A stretch of DNA of 64,000 nt from Eumeta japonica (taxonomy: Eukaryota > Arthropoda > Insecta > Lepidoptera > Psychidae). The notes under the pieces were generated by a model. The model made no database searches, was not told the origin of the DNA, and was given only the letters and a program-made list of their open reading frames with translations. The stretch is from the NCBI GenBank assembly GCA_005406025.1, contig BGZK01000151.1, forward strand, positions 124,001 through 188,000. Reading direction: 5' to 3'. The position numbers and the translations under genes were made by a program. Below are positions 15,101-26,176 of this stretch, piece by piece. Numbering within the stretch: position 1 is the first letter of the stretch; each line of letters begins with the position of its first letter.

Positions 15101-18100
15101 CTCATACATGTCATTATGGATAGATTTATTAATGTTCACTTATATTACAAACATAAAAATAATATAGATTATACAAAAGTATATAAGAAACAAAAGAGGA
15201 ATAAACTAAACTTGTTTGAGATAAATAATTCTGAATAGATAATTTATTTTGCAATATTTTATACTTTAATAAGTCGAGAATACAGTAATTTTTATAATAA
15301 TATAAAATTGTACACTTACTATTTTTTAAATTATTTTGAATAATCAATAGTCAAAATGAAGCACTTATTGTATTTATTCCCTACTATAAGTATTTATGTT
15401 CCTACTATAAGTACTTATGTTAAACATATTTCATTGATAAATATGAGAAATAAATTTTATATATAAGCGTCCATTTTACCCTACAAAATGAAGGACCGAG
15501 ATGTCATCACCATCATTTTCATAGTATATCCATCCTTTTTAAACTACACAGTACTCACATTACGTTATAATTCTCCATCCTTTCATCAAGAATACTTAAA
15601 TATTATTGGCTGTAATAATTCAACTGCAGCATCAATAATTTTATTTTGGATTTGAGTATATATCTATTAATGACAAGTCACTGATTTTGTGATAATGTTT
15701 TAGCATTAAATTGTTTTCTTTTTAAGTATTGAATTGTGAGTTTTTTCTTTTCTAAATCTATACTTTTTATGAAGAGCCTAAAATTCTTATATTAATCTAT
15801 GGAAATAAAAGTGTTATAAATTGGCTGTTAGATTGGCAAATCAACACACAAACTTGCAATTATATTTAATTAAACTCATAAACTCTCCCTAAAAACTTAT
15901 TTTGTATTTACGGAGAAATTGTTTTCCCAAAAATTTTGACAATATAAATAATAGCAAGGAAAAAAGTAACTGCACCACAGATTAAAAAAAACAGGTATGA
16001 GAAATATAGTCCCAGACCCCTCTGCATGATGTTTTTTTTTATAAATTGAATCAATCATTTTTTATTTAGTGCATAATATACAATTTAACACCCTCTTCAA
16101 TGCTTTTCCATATAAATAATGTAAACAACTATGCTCACACATTTCAAAATAAATATGTGGGGCCCTGTTCTATTTACTCAAAAGGGGGTCATTTTCTTAT
16201 TTAATTATTTCATTTAAGAGCATAGTTTGAAACAATATCTTTCATAATAGCACTAACCTGTACATTAATCTAGCCTTATTGAGATCTGGTAAGGTTTGTA
16301 TGAACAAGTTTGGTTCCACAGTCTGTACTATAATTTGATCTTGTAGCAAGCCCAAAATGTAAGGCTCGTCCCACACTGAAACACAACAGAATTATAAAAT
16401 AGGCATTTTCAATCAAAAAAATTTTAACTGCTTACCTATAATGTTTTAAGGTTTTCAAATATAAAGAATATGAAAATATATAAAGAATATGAACATTTAA
16501 TTTTTTTCACAACCATTTAATAATATTAAAATTAATCATATATTCACACGCCTATCTGACCTATCTGGTATGGATTTACCTTGTATTAGTGAATACAAAT
16601 GTTAATTCAACTCATTAAATTTAGGTCAGAGGAATCAGAACAATGGTGACAGAATGGCCTGCACTTTTCTTTAAAAACAGAAGTAAAGAGTTTTGGCTCT
16701 TAAAAATAACTAATTGACTGGAGATTTTTTTGACATAAGTTGAATTTAGATATGTGCAGATCTCTGAAAGCAGTTAAGAGTCAGTCTCCAAAGTTATCAC
16801 CACTTTGAGAAAGACAGTCATTCATACCCTCACTCGGAGACTACTAATAAGGTGAGTTCTTGCAGTAAGATTACAGAAAGCTGACACAAATAAATAGAAA
16901 AATCTAATTCTTATTCAAATAATTAAAATACCCATTTTATTTTTCTTGCACCAGTTCAACACATATACCATTTAATTAAAAAAGAATATGTTTGATAGTC
17001 TATTTGTGAATTTTATTGCCAATTCCAGGCTTTAGAGAATCAAAAATGAATAGGGAAAAAAAACAAAACATGAAAAGAAACATTACTAAATATAAACATA
17101 AATATTTAATAAGATATCAGTAACATTATACTGATAATGCAGATTGCTTTTTTTTGTTTGTTTATTATATAAAAAAAATGTCTATAATATCTTATTTAAA
17201 GATAATTTTATAAACATTTCCTTACAGTTAAATTAAACAATTAACATGATAGATATTGAAAAAGGATAAAGGTATCACAAGTTAAAGTCTTGAATTCTGC
17301 CTTTCTATTTCTAATATGTGTAGAAAATAATATTCACATTAAAAGAAATAACTATGACTTTAGGTTATTACATACAATTGTATTGGATGGATGGTTATAC
17401 TATTCAAACACAACTTTGACTTAAAATTTGCTGCTTATTATAAGTTATTCTATTACCTGATGATTAACATATTATTAAAATTTGTGAAACAGATGTTTCA
17501 CAAAGTATGCACGACATGGAATCGGACGAGGATTAGGAAACCAAGAATAAAACTGGAATCATGAGCGAAAATGAGCTGGTATATGTGATTTTCATTAGCA
17601 GATAACAAACAAAATATTTACTATCATGAATGTGAATCACTGTTTAGATTAGTTTTTAGATTTGTTTATTAAAAGGTATGAATACATTGTCATTACATTG
17701 CCCATACTTTAATGGAAGCCTTTATGTAAAACTCACATTTTAGTTTATTTTTCCAAAAAAAAAACAAAGAGTTAAAATCATTCATTACCAACAGCTAATG
17801 GTGCCTCTGGCCATTTTACGATTGTCTTTATTTTTACAGGTTTTGCTTCTTCAACAAGAACAGAACTTGAGTCTCTTCCCAAAACAAAGCACACTTCCGA
17901 ATACTTGGTAATTGTGGGTTCAAGTGATCGGAAACTACTTGCAGGAAACAAATCTTCTGGATTTCCAGAAGACAACTAAAAATAAAATAATGATATTAAA
18001 AAATGGTACACTGTAAAATGGAACAATTATTATATATTTTTGAATTCAAATTAATATAGAAAACTAATAACTAAATATCAAATACTAAAATATATTTGAA

Positions 18101-19732
18101 AATAATTGGGTATGTGTCTGTGGCAGAAGAATCTATGGTAGAATGAGGCCAGTGAGGATGGGGATATCAAAGAAGGAAGCATGTGTGTAGAAGGCTGGCC
18201 TGTATAATTGAGCAGATTTCTATCTTGGAAGCATAGCCTCCTCCACAGAAAATAAACGATAATGAATTATAAAATTAGAATTAATATGTATTCAAAGTAA
18301 GATATAAAGAAGAATAGTTTAAAAATATCAGCAAAAATTACATATGTGGATGCCTGATACAGGCTCCCTCTGTCCCAATTACAACACATTAATATGAATT
18401 GGATTACATTCTAGGTCTGCATTATAATGATGCTTTGCAAAATGATAGTCAATAATTGCATTTCTGGACTCACTGCTTGTACAGACTCACTGATTATTTC
18501 AACTAATAAAGGATTGAGATTTCGAGTAATGGAGGTTTTTGGGGCTTGAAGGGAAGAGAACAAAACTTTTTTTTGACTTTTGAAGGTTTTCGACTTATTG
18601 AGATTTGACTTAAAGAAGTTCATCTGTATTAGAATAGGTTACTTTTATACAAAAACTTTGTTCAATAACTTTTCTTAAATGTAGTTTAAGAATAGGAGAA
18701 ATTTTTTCACTGCATTAACCGAGTTTATTATTTTTTAAAGAAAAACAATAAGTCTAGTTAGTGTGTCTTTTATCCTTACTATAAGAAGAAAACTTACATC
18801 GTAGAGAGTGTATTCTCCTTTGAAGCCAATACATAAATACTGTTGTCCCCAAGCCATCACCTTCGGAATATCAGGTACAGTAAAATCAAACAAATGTTTT
18901 TTAAAATCACCATTTTTGCCATAATACAGTTGAAGCTTCCTTCTAACAGCGACACACAGTCGAATAACTGAATTAGATTCACCCGTCATTGATGTAGCGG
19001 ACTATGAAAATAAAACACCAATTGGAATCAAATGCATTCATAAATAAACAAACTTATTAAAAATAGAAAAAATCTTGTTTACCTTATTATCTAATGCAAA
19101 AAGAGTGGCACCTTTAGTCTCCGGAAATGTTTTTATTAAAGGAAAATTTACACCATTTATGTCATGCATAGTTAAAATATTATCTGTGAGACAAATCAGC
19201 AAGCTATCTTCTGTAAATACAAACAACTATTAAAATATTCCTGAACTTAAAACACTTAAAAGATTTTTTGGGTTACCAGGAAACTCAGTTACTTACCTGG
19301 AATGACCTCAATTTGTTGAACAGGCTTTTTACTAAAGTTTTTACAAAAGCGTGAGAGTTGCACTTCATATTTTTGATTGCCATTATTAGCAGATAGAGTA
19401 TACACAAGTATATGCCCTTGTCTTGTACCTAATAATAGATTACTTTCTGAAAACACATTTTAACATTAACAAAATTTTTATTCTTAATGATAACAAAACA
19501 TCAACCTGGATCAATAATTTACATTTACTTATGTAAATTAGAGATCGTCGTCACTTAAAGATTCATAAATTTGTTCAAAACCTTGCTTAATAGATACCGA
19601 TTAAACACATAGCAGCAAAAAAAATTTATGATTTATAAACAATTTACAATATCAATACATACCATAAGCAGCAATAGTTTCAATTTGGACAGTTGCATTA
19701 AGTAAATGAGAAACTTCGTAAGCTTCATGCAT
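301..19732 (-). CDS. Vps39: Vps39 (Vam6), HOPS complex subunit; 12 exons, 3' end beyond window
   Basis: Exons (minus strand, 5' to 3'): 19663-19732, 19297-19446, 19083-19210, 18798-19001, 17789-17975, 16258-16375, 8628-8754, 7502-7909, 6614-6836, 5823-6278, 4598-4827, 301-435. All joins keep frame and give 812 codons with no internal stop. The start MHEAYEVSHLLNATVQIET matches the conserved Vps39 N-terminus. Residues about 20-290 form the CNH beta-propeller (for example NLLLGTRQGHILVYTLSA). Residues about 440-550 carry the Vps39-type domain (IDTTLLKCYL, SELIILYQ), and about 540-760 the clathrin-heavy-chain repeat region (EGLKIFTEDIAEVESLPR, EERAIILGKLGRHEQALAIY). Known for the family: Vps39 binds Rab7/Ypt7 and, with the HOPS core, tethers late endosomes, autophagosomes and lysosomes before SNARE fusion. 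Family length is about 875 residues, so roughly 60-75 residues, including the C-terminal cysteine-rich segment, lie beyond the left edge. Identification is firm; single splice sites are by eye. Confidence 0.95.
885..1375 (-). repeat. Dispersed repeat family A, copy 1 (reverse orientation)
   Basis: In reverse complement this matches 2745-3225, 9450-10110 and 41685-42060. It begins near AAAATGGCAAAAACGGAACC and carries the shared blocks CGACAGTTCTTTTATAAACA and ATTATTTTGAACATGATCGG. It faces copy 2 head to head. Lepidopteran genomes hold many such sequences. No coding capacity was seen, so open frames inside it are not genes. Confidence 0.75.
1800..2400. repeat. Degenerate GATCGGRA-type purine tracts between the inverted copies
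   Basis: Two tracts (about 1806-1915 and 2310-2400) consist of short degenerate units such as GAGATCGG, GGGATCAG and GGAATCG. Between them is unremarkable AT-rich DNA. Similar tracts lie at 20705-20770 and 43780-43865. Short open frames here are products of the repeat. Confidence 0.5.
2430..3225 (+). repeat. Dispersed repeat family A, copy 2, with upstream module
   Basis: Positions 2430-2700 match 9140-9410 (shared CCAAGCCGGGACATCTA, then ACTGACCAAGAG or TTGACCAAGAG and GTTCCGGAGCCATTATTA-like text). Positions 2745-3225 match copies 1, 3 and 4 and end at CATTTTGTCTCGAAACC. The GACCAAGAG...GTCGG block is, from memory, a common lepidopteran repeat. Confidence 0.75.
3776..4110 (+). mobile_element. 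Degenerate tRNA-headed SINE
   Basis: A Pol III A-box-like GCAGTGGTAGGATACTTGAC lies about 30 bases before a B-box-like ATGTTCGAATTT. The body (TCACGTACATTTGTTTATTC, then AACACTCCCTCATGGTAAA) resembles a common lepidopteran SINE body. It is divergent and probably old. The long open frame across it is not credible as a gene. Confidence 0.6.
4598..4827 (-). CDS. Vps39: Vps39 exon 11
   Basis: Encodes AIRYCEATTQKPTDKNQDVY followed by a family-typical LxRxLMNP stretch and LETALRILEKHSDKISPMK. Donor GTAATT. Confidence 0.93.
4990..5560. other. CpG-richer insert in a Vps39 intron, no gene seen
   Basis: Sits in the intron between exons 10 and 11. It stands out by CpG content (CACACGCGTCGCACACC; AAACGACGCGCAGACAGG) against very AT-rich surroundings. 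No open frame or repeat match in the window was found. Possibly a decayed mobile element. Confidence 0.3.
5823..6278 (-). CDS. Vps39: Vps39 exon 10 (clathrin-repeat region)
   Basis: Encodes GLKIFTEDIAEVESLPRPRI, VIPYLEHVIHSWNDTNPIFH and EERAIILGKLGRHEQALAIY, the most diagnostic Vps39 block. Donor GTAAGT. Confidence 0.96.
6614..6836 (-). CDS. Vps39: Vps39 exon 9
   Basis: Encodes EAERTLLHHGKHSELIILYQ and LKGYHLTKNYLQHLG, matching the family motif SELIILY...K.ALQ.L. Donor GTTTGT. Confidence 0.94.
7502..7909 (-). CDS. Vps39: Vps39 exon 8
   Basis: The largest helical exon: ALDLFDHKDYSGSMKEFI, DPAEVIKLFPEL, then ELIDTTLLKCYLQ (Vps39 domain 1 signature). The start at a CCTAG acceptor restores the frame exactly. 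Donor GTGGGT. Confidence 0.94.
8262..8351 (-). other. Short intronic ORF resembling an importin-alpha IBB segment
   Basis: Thirty codons from an ATG: MPSKNTNRTRMFKYKKEMRK then HRTEIIRILE, followed directly by a consensus donor GTGAGT. The pattern NR.RMFK.K..EMR+.R.E... resembles the importin-beta-binding segment at the start of importin-alpha. No further importin exon was found nearby. Candidates: pseudogene or transposed first exon, or chance. Confidence 0.25.
8628..8754 (-). CDS. Vps39: Vps39 exon 7
   Basis: Encodes GLIFIASVGQVWCLSSVDVT then QQLLKDKHFQLAIELT. This is the family's transition from CNH to the helical repeats (pattern LLxDKxFxLAxxL). TTTTCAG acceptor, GTGAGT donor. Confidence 0.93.
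9131..10110 (+). repeat. Dispersed repeat family A, copy 3, with AAATATTTATA expansion
   Basis: Carries the same upstream module and body as 2430-3225. It differs by a local expansion at 9795-9945 of AATAAATATTTAT-like units. It lies in the 7.5-kb Vps39 intron. Confidence 0.75.
10370..10592 (-). other. Unassigned intronic ORF with a splice-acceptor-like start
   Basis: After CATGTACAG at about 10592 an open frame runs to a stop near 10369 (NIEEYTDFLNFIYKKRPFSI, then TESGTCMQKFHSIYGEDKF). Its composition looks more protein-like than its neighbours, but I recognise no family and no partner exon. It does not belong to Vps39, whose frame joins without it. Confidence 0.2.
11600..12290 (+). repeat. 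Dispersed repeat with two internal ~155-bp units and an (ACGC)n tract
   Basis: Units at about 11625-11780 and 11785-11935 share CAAACGAATCAACCGATTTT and GCGGCAATCGACGTGTT. A tetranucleotide tract (ACGC)n fills 12076-12140. The end reads ACGGACATCATCTCAGGGAT and AACGTCGAGATCTGATGAGA. The text resembles 3' regions of insect non-LTR retroelements, but no reverse transcriptase is present. Confidence 0.6.
13188..13262 (-). mobile_element. tRNA-like sequence (tRNA pseudogene or SINE head)
   Basis: On the minus strand an A-box-like TAGCTCAGCTCGG is followed by a perfect B-box GGTTCGAGTCC. The acceptor stem is not convincing and the sequence runs into an A-rich tract, so a functional tRNA is unlikely. 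Confidence 0.55.
13621..14118. repeat. Direct repeat pair bounding the P-element N-fragment
   Basis: Unit 1 (13621-13735) and unit 2 (14028-14118) share ACCATCATTTTCCT, GCCATACTAGTAC and CTGGAATTTTGTGTC in the same orientation. The inverted P-element fragment lies between them, which suggests repeat-mediated rearrangement. Confidence 0.6.
13700..14030 (-). pseudogene. P-element-type (THAP9-like) transposase relic, upstream part
   Basis: Minus-strand text reads VGVDIVAVTFDDCAAK, then HPPCDFKVLPHVILDN and SHMIKLVRNLLE with stops between. The pattern V.LD..HM.KL.RN.L after a VVSLTCDG-like strand is characteristic of P-element transposases. It is interrupted by stops and frameshifts. The matching downstream part lies next door on the opposite strand. 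Confidence 0.75.
14119..15238 (+). pseudogene. P-element-type transposase relic, downstream part
   Basis: The open stretch 14124-14513 has ANKIAPRHIHFKNEIMKVKL then ATRVMNMSVANTFKLC, the conserved block following the catalytic domain in THAP9/P-type transposases. Next come TGFLDFLVCIEKLKYI (about 14517-14570) and SQDHIEIYF...GGYNNNPNC (about 14610-14700). All are family landmarks in correct order but in shifting frames. The remainder to 15238 is open yet unrecognisable. The copy is dead; the THAP DNA-binding domain was not found. Confidence 0.85.
15239..16257. other. Rest of Vps39 intron 6, nothing recognised
   Basis: AT-rich sequence. A short direct repeat (CCTACTATAAGTATTTATGTT-like, near 15380 and 15401) is the only structure noticed. 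The similar AT-rich stretch 10593-11600 also showed nothing. Confidence 0.4.
16258..16375 (-). CDS. Vps39: Vps39 exon 6 (end of CNH domain)
   Basis: Encodes WDEPYILGLLQDQIIVQTVE and ...LFIQTLPDLNKARLMYR. TTTCAG acceptor and GTTAGT donor. A 7.5-kb repeat-filled intron follows. Confidence 0.9.
17789..17975 (-). CDS. Vps39: Vps39 exon 5
   Basis: Encodes NPEDLFPASSFRSLEPTI and SEVCFVLGRDSSSVLVEE (family pattern: LFP near an LEP). Donor GTAATG. Phase fits exon 6. Confidence 0.9.
18411..18623 (-). other. Unassigned ORF in Vps39 intron 4
   Basis: Seventy codons from an ATG preceded by TTCTAATACAG, which reads as an acceptor (includes TSITRNLNPLLVEIISESVQ). Vps39 joins in frame without it, and the family has no insertion here. 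It could be a nested or alternative exon or chance. Confidence 0.2.
18798..19001 (-). CDS. Vps39: Vps39 exon 4
   Basis: Sixty-eight codons, including VIRLCVAVRRKLQLYYGKNG and QQYLCIGFKGEYTLYD, typical of the CNH propeller. Donor GTAAGT. Confidence 0.92.
19083..19210 (-). CDS. Vps39: Vps39 exon 3
   Basis: Encodes LLICLTDNILTMHDINGVNF and KGATLFALDNK, CNH strands. Acceptor ATTTACAG, donor GTAAAC. The exon ends on a codon boundary. Confidence 0.92.
19297..19446 (-). CDS. Vps39: Vps39 exon 2 (CNH propeller blade)
   Basis: Encodes ESNLLLGTRQGHILVYTLSA, the best-conserved CNH strand of Vps39. Flanked by TTTTCAG acceptor and GTAAGT donor. Confidence 0.93.
19663..19732 (-). CDS. Vps39: Vps39 exon 1 (start codon)
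   Basis: The ATG gives MHEAYEVSHLLNATVQIET..., the family N-terminus. The exon ends one base into a glycine or glutamate codon before a GTATGT donor. Frame continues into exon 2 through a TTTTCAG acceptor. Confidence 0.92.
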
Positions 19733-22700
19733 GACTACAACTAATGTGTTTTTATATTTTACTTTAGATATAAATTTTAATGTAAGCTAAATTAATTTTT
19801 CCTTCAATAAACCATAATAGAAAATTTCATCATAGGTAATTTACAGTGAAAACTATTATACTTTTCTTCTTTTCCCTACAAGATTTGTATCTACCTAAAT
19901 TAAAAATCATGAAAATACAAATCTTGTATAAATTCACTTCCTTTACATTGTCTTTCTGATTTACTGATACTTTCCGATTTCTTTAAAAACAGATAAACGT
20001 CACCATGACACTGTTATTAGTCGCTAATGTCAGTGGTGTGTCAGTGTCACGACTAATAGGGTTGGATTCATAGACAATAAAATATATGGTTGGCTTTGAG
20101 TAAACAAAAAAATTAAGCATTTCGAGCAAAAAGATAATATTTGTCTTAAAAAGCTCGCACGCCCTACGCTTTAGAAAAAAGTGCTTGTTTAACACTAGAA
20201 GAAGAGAACGGACATTGGATTACATTCCGGCGCGTATAACTTGGCGTAAAATGACAACCGTCGTGCAGGTACATTTGCTTACAGAAGTGTTTATGATATA
20301 AGATAATATTTCTATATGAATAATATAAAAAAATTTTTGACTATTTATAAAAACAATTAAAACTAACAAAGTAATATAAGACCCAGCAACAAAAAAAACA
20401 AATATGCAAATAATAAGCTTACTATTTCTAACAAAGCGAAATAGAAAATCAAATTTATTCATTATCACTCATAAGCATGACGCCTTCAATAAAGTTACTG
20501 ATTGATATGAGACCAGAACCTGTACCAGGAGCTACGGTTATATCTTCTGTGTTAGTTGACCAATCCGATTCTGAACTGCTATCGTCGTCAGAATCTCAAG
20601 CTGGTACAATGAATGGTAAAATCAGATTCGTCTGTAAATGGTTATATGCTACTTTTTTTAAAATTCCAGTTCGTTTTACTACTAGTAATCCAACAACTAC
20701 TACGGAAGTAAAGAAGAAACGGAAACGAGATCGGGACCGGGAGCAGGAGCAGGAACGAGGGCAACAGCTACCTAAAAAAAATAACTGCACAAACCTTTTA
20801 GTATGCACAAGCGAAGCTAAGGGCGGAATACTAGTAAACTAATATAAATAGGTGTATAATTTATAAGTATTTCAACAATGAATACGCTTATTATTATAAA
20901 CAGATTATTTCGTAATAACTTATTATATAGTATAACAAAATCATTAATTTAACCACAACGCACTTTGCCAAACTATAATGTTTTTGTCAATAATGGTATT
21001 GAAATTGATGATAAGTCAATAATGATATTGGTGATAAAGTACATAATAAGGAAAATAGTTGTACCTCTACGCAAACTTATCAAATTTATCTACGCACCTG
21101 TACTCTAATGTCGTGTACGAGTCCCCTTTATGTCAAACCTCATCCCACCTTCGGTTGCTCTCCAAACTTTGTGTTTTGCGCATGGATCAAGTTATATACG
21201 GAGAACTTAATTATGTAATTTTTAGACCGCGCTTTCGCACGCGTTGTTCATATTATACTACGAAGGGTACCGACAAGGACAAGACTGATTTACAAATTGT
21301 GCAAAAAAGAAAAAGAGCATTTCTTTACCGCATTTATGTCTGGGTTATGAAAGGCGCTGTTCATACGGTTTAACAACCAAAAGACAAATGAATATGAATA
21401 TACAACCAGACTATTATCAGAAACGGATTTTAAGAAATGTAAATTAATTATAAAACAAATCAAAAAGTAATAAAAACAATTTAGTTATAATCCGTAAATA
21501 TACTTCTCTATTATTTAACTTTAAGTTATGGGACAATGACATAGATTTCTGTAACTTATCCAATAAACCAGTGCATTAACCTGCATCCCGCCATTATTTT
21601 TGTCATTAGCTCTTCAAAATTGTTGTGTTTAGTTAGTGTTGCTATATTAAAAAAAATATGTTTAAAGGGTAGTTGTTAAAACAACTCTTACAAATGATCG
21701 TACTTTTACATATGATCCTTGAATTAGGATTGTATATCGTACTAGATGCTAAATTATCGTTCAAATACGATAATTATTGAACGAAATCCAACCCTGCTGA
21801 CAAAATTAGCGACTATTCGCTACGTACGGAGTATATTGTGGGCGTAATACATTCGACAAAAGCGCTTACTGTCGAAAAAATGGAAAGATTATTGGCAAAT
21901 GCAGTAAATTAAAAAAAAATAGTGTAAAATTTCGACATAATTGTTAATATTATGGAAATGAGTCGCAGTATGTATTATTACAAATTGCAAAATAAATTGC
22001 TAAATAGAAGTTGAATTATCTGAAAATATCCTTAAATATCAGAGCATATAGGTTACATGACGGTTTAGTCTTCACAAAATTATAACTTCAAAGATATTTT
22101 GATGAATCTCAGCCATAACAAATAAAAGTTATTTTCTTTTGGGAAAACTTTTTTACATATTATGCAAGTCTTTCGTTAAATTTAAGGGAAAAATATTTTG
22201 TCCTCAATTGTTATTTGTTGTAAATTGTTTGAGCAACAACAGGATTCATTGTTTGTTACTTCGATTCCAAAAAGAAAGTACACAGCAAAAAATGTCGTTG
22301 TTATTATTCGAGAAGAGTTATTTATTTCAAGTTGATGTGTCTAATGGAAAAAATAACATAAAATTGACAGAAAAAAAATACACGCTTCCAAATTGTATTC
22401 GTTAGAACAATAATTTTATAACGTACCACTTATTATAAATCAGATTAAAACGTAGCTTGACAAATATCAATTTATATGAATGCGCTCAACAAAATATTTT
22501 TTAATTAATTCCTATACTGCAATAATAAAATTAACAGTACAAGTATTCCTCCTGTACACGGTTACAAACGGACACGAAAACATTTCTGTGCACCGATCTC
22601 TATGCAACACATTTATTTATACCTGATATATTTCTAGGTATTTTTTTTATATAAAATATATATCTATGATAAATAATTATTTAAAAAAAGTAGTTGATTG

Positions 22701-23770
22701 CAATTATTTCTATCCAAACGGAAATTTGTTCAAAATAATTCATGTATGAAATATCTCTAGTCATGTAGTCAACTACTTCTCTATGTAAAATAACTATTGT
22801 AAATTTACTGAATTACAAGACATATCAATGTTAAAATTTTGTATTAAAAAAATTCTCAATAGCCTGTGTATTTAGGGTACCTATAATTAGATTACAATAA
22901 AATTAAGTATATCGATATAAGATTAAAATTATTTAACGTCTTGCTTTAAGATGCTGTGCCTGCTGTAAGGCGCCTACTTACTTTCAAGGGAATGCTATAC
23001 TGCATATAGCATATTCATTAAGCATTTGATAATTCTACTACTGTAAATAAGGAAAGATAATAACAATTCATATTGTTAATAGACGGAATTATAATATATT
23101 TGTGGGTTTCGATTGTATACTTTTCTCATGTAATTTAAAACACATATCAAAATGACGAATACCCCTCGAACGCGCACCCAAAAAATAGTAATTTTTTCGG
23201 ACGTGCAACTCCCCTGGAGTTTTAATCGCAAAGCGCCCCCTAATAACAAATTTTGTAAAATAAACTGAAATGTTGATATATATCATATTAATATTTATTT
23301 TTTTTTTATTGTCAATTAGATTCTAATTACATATTAAATAGTCACATTATCACAGACTTAGTATTCTAACGGGAACATAATTGGATAGTTGCACAACATG
23401 TGCTGTAATTACATCACTCATTTTCACTGAACATACAATATAATAACATTCACTATTTTAACACGAAAACCATATAACATTTTCATAACACTATTCAAGA
23501 CTTGAAAATAATTATATTCCTGACACTAAACATACTTATTTTTACTAAAAACAGATACAAAGCCGAGACGTCAAAAAGCCCCCAATTTTGATTGCTTGCA
23601 CTTTCCGTCAAACATTTGCGCCTAACTGCAAGTACAGTGAGAAAAATATCAGATTAGACAAACATATATATTTTTTTTAATTTTGTTAGTTTGTGAGGAA
23701 TGATAATGTAATTATTGTATAATTTTATGTTTATTTTATTTTTCATAGTGATTTATTTCGATCGATAATT
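19733..23770. other. Region upstream of Vps39; promoter presumed, no gene recognised
   Basis: The Vps39 5' UTR and promoter should start here, but I see no convincing core element. Open frames at 20477-20842, 21059-21373 and 22139-22405 have no recognisable domains. The first encodes a KKKRKRDRDREQEQERGQ low-complexity run derived from a purine repeat. Confidence 0.4.
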
Positions 23771-23817
<47 letters not shown>

Positions 23818-23914
23818 CACATTATTATTATATTGTAATAAAATAATTATATCATAATATATTGCATATATAATATACACTTACAAAAATATCTTTTACT
23901 ACATGACATACAGT

Positions 23915-23974
<60 letters not shown>

Positions 23975-24060
23975 TATATATAGAGTAAAATGATTATTTA
24001 TCACTTTATATATACATGTATATATATATATAAAAGTAATAATTACTAATATATATATAA
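23771..24060. repeat. (TA)n microsatellite cluster
   Basis: Two long runs (about 23773-23812 and 23917-23968) plus shorter TA stretches to 24060. The DNA from there to 25700 is AT-rich with poly-A/T runs and no gene seen. Confidence 0.85.
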
Positions 24061-25717
24061 ATGTATATCAGCTTCGGAAAACAAATGAAGTAAACATCAT
24101 GTGCAATTGCAAAAATTTTATTTTCATATAAAATAAGGCATAAAAGTAATAAAATATAAAACAATAAGAAATTTATTCCTAGGATTATATTTGCATTTTA
24201 CATACAAATTACATTATTTATAATAAAAATTTATAAAGACATTGTACATTTAAATTTATTGCTAATATCTCAGTAATTCTATACATACTTTTATAGGCAA
24301 AAATATTACAATCATTACTATAAAATTCAAATATGTCACAATATTGTTAAAAATAAAATATTTTAAAATTACCGCTCTTTTGTAGACACTTTTGAAGAAA
24401 GGAGAAAGAGCAAGAAATTCGAGTATAGATGTTTTCGAATCTAATTATTCACAATCACATTCCAATATAAAGCATTATGAGAAATGAAACATGTTTCAGA
24501 ATACATAATAATTATAATGAAAATAAAAAAAAACGTAAAAAATTCACAAAATATGTAGAAGACAGAGAAAATATCTAAAATATGAAATAATTCAAATCGA
24601 ACAGTCCCAAGTCTCAAAAAGAACATTAAAAATATGAAATAATACACTAAACCGAGCATGACTGATAAAAGTTATAAATATGTAAGAATTTCACTCAGTC
24701 TCAGCTTAACCACTATGGTACATGTACAGTTGTACATATAACTGTATACACATTAGAGAGGCCAAAAAAAAAAAATTTTTTTCGAGTCTCATACAATAAT
24801 ATCTAAGTTTACAATGTTTTAAGAGTCTCCTCCAAACGGCAGTTCAAAAAAAAATTTTAAAAGGTCGCACTAAATTTTTAGAATTTCTAAAATCGTCAAA
24901 TTTCATTTTTTTTTTGTTCTTAATATTTTTTCTCAATATTTCTTTTTTCTACAAGAAAAATGATAAAGATCTTGAAAATCTCGAGTCGAAATTTTAATAT
25001 TTAAAGGATGCTCCAAATTTTTCAGTTTTAAGTCAAATACTTTATATCTTTTCGAGCGACTTCTGAACGTGAATATCAACGAACTTTATATTTTTTTCGT
25101 TTATTCAATTTTTTTTTGTTTGTCGCGCTTTAATTCCATTTTTTAGTATGTCAAATTCAATTTGAATTTCAAATTCAAGAAAAAACTGCCTTCGTTTGAC
25201 AATTTGATACCGAAATTGTCTATTTGTTATAAATTTCATTTATGCGAAGATATTTTAGTACTTATTTCAAAAACAAATTCTGCATTATTATTACTCGTCA
25301 TGGATTTTCTTTGCGAAATTCGTATTGTGTGGATGTCTGCACACTTTTAGACGAATATTGTCAGGAAGAAAACTACAGCAAATATATGATATATAAATAG
25401 TCATATATAGAAATAAATAAAGGATATGTATGTATGCAAAAGAAGTCTACCTTACACAAATGCAAGCTTCAAAAGGGTTTCAAATAAATGAATGAAGTTG
25501 AAAGCTACGCAAACACGTTTAAAATTACAGTCTGACATAATAACCGACACTCGTATTCCCTTATAAAGTCTCTCCCAACATTATACTTACATATCCCGCT
25601 ATCGAAATTCATTCATTCACTCTATCATAATGTAGTGTAGTGTATCCAAAATTGTTTACTGTAGTTTCGAAGAGTATCATCCCTAAGAAGTCGATGGGGT
25701 CGGTTCAGTCAGTTCAT

Positions 25718-26133
25718 TTAGTCGATTTTGTCGACCCAGCCCATACCTCGTCTAGACTTGTCTCGTTTTAGTCTACGTGGAGTTAGAGTATCTACTGAAT
25801 GATACTCAAGGAAACAATCGTCTTTCAAGATGCATAATCCAATTTTGCTTATGGCACATTTTAGTGAACACATCTGGCAACACAAAGTATCCCCAAGAAT
25901 AGGCAAATGGTTTTTAATCTTGTCCAGTTGTAATTGTGGTCGCGATGTCAAATTGCGAACCGGTGCAGAAGGCACGTGCCGCATGTCTGCCTGATTGGCG
26001 CAGTGGTAGTGACCCTACCTGTTGCGCTGGGGTCGTGAGTTCGATTCCCGCACAAGACAAACATTTATTTATTTGATTAAAAATTAATGTTTGTCTTGAG
26101 TCTGGGTGTTTCTATGTATTATACAATAAATAA

Positions 26134-26176
<43 letters not shown>

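Noticed and set aside
20477..20842. 121-codon frame with an Arg/Asp/Glu-rich run
   Set aside because: The run comes from a purine repeat. No start context, domain or splice partner.
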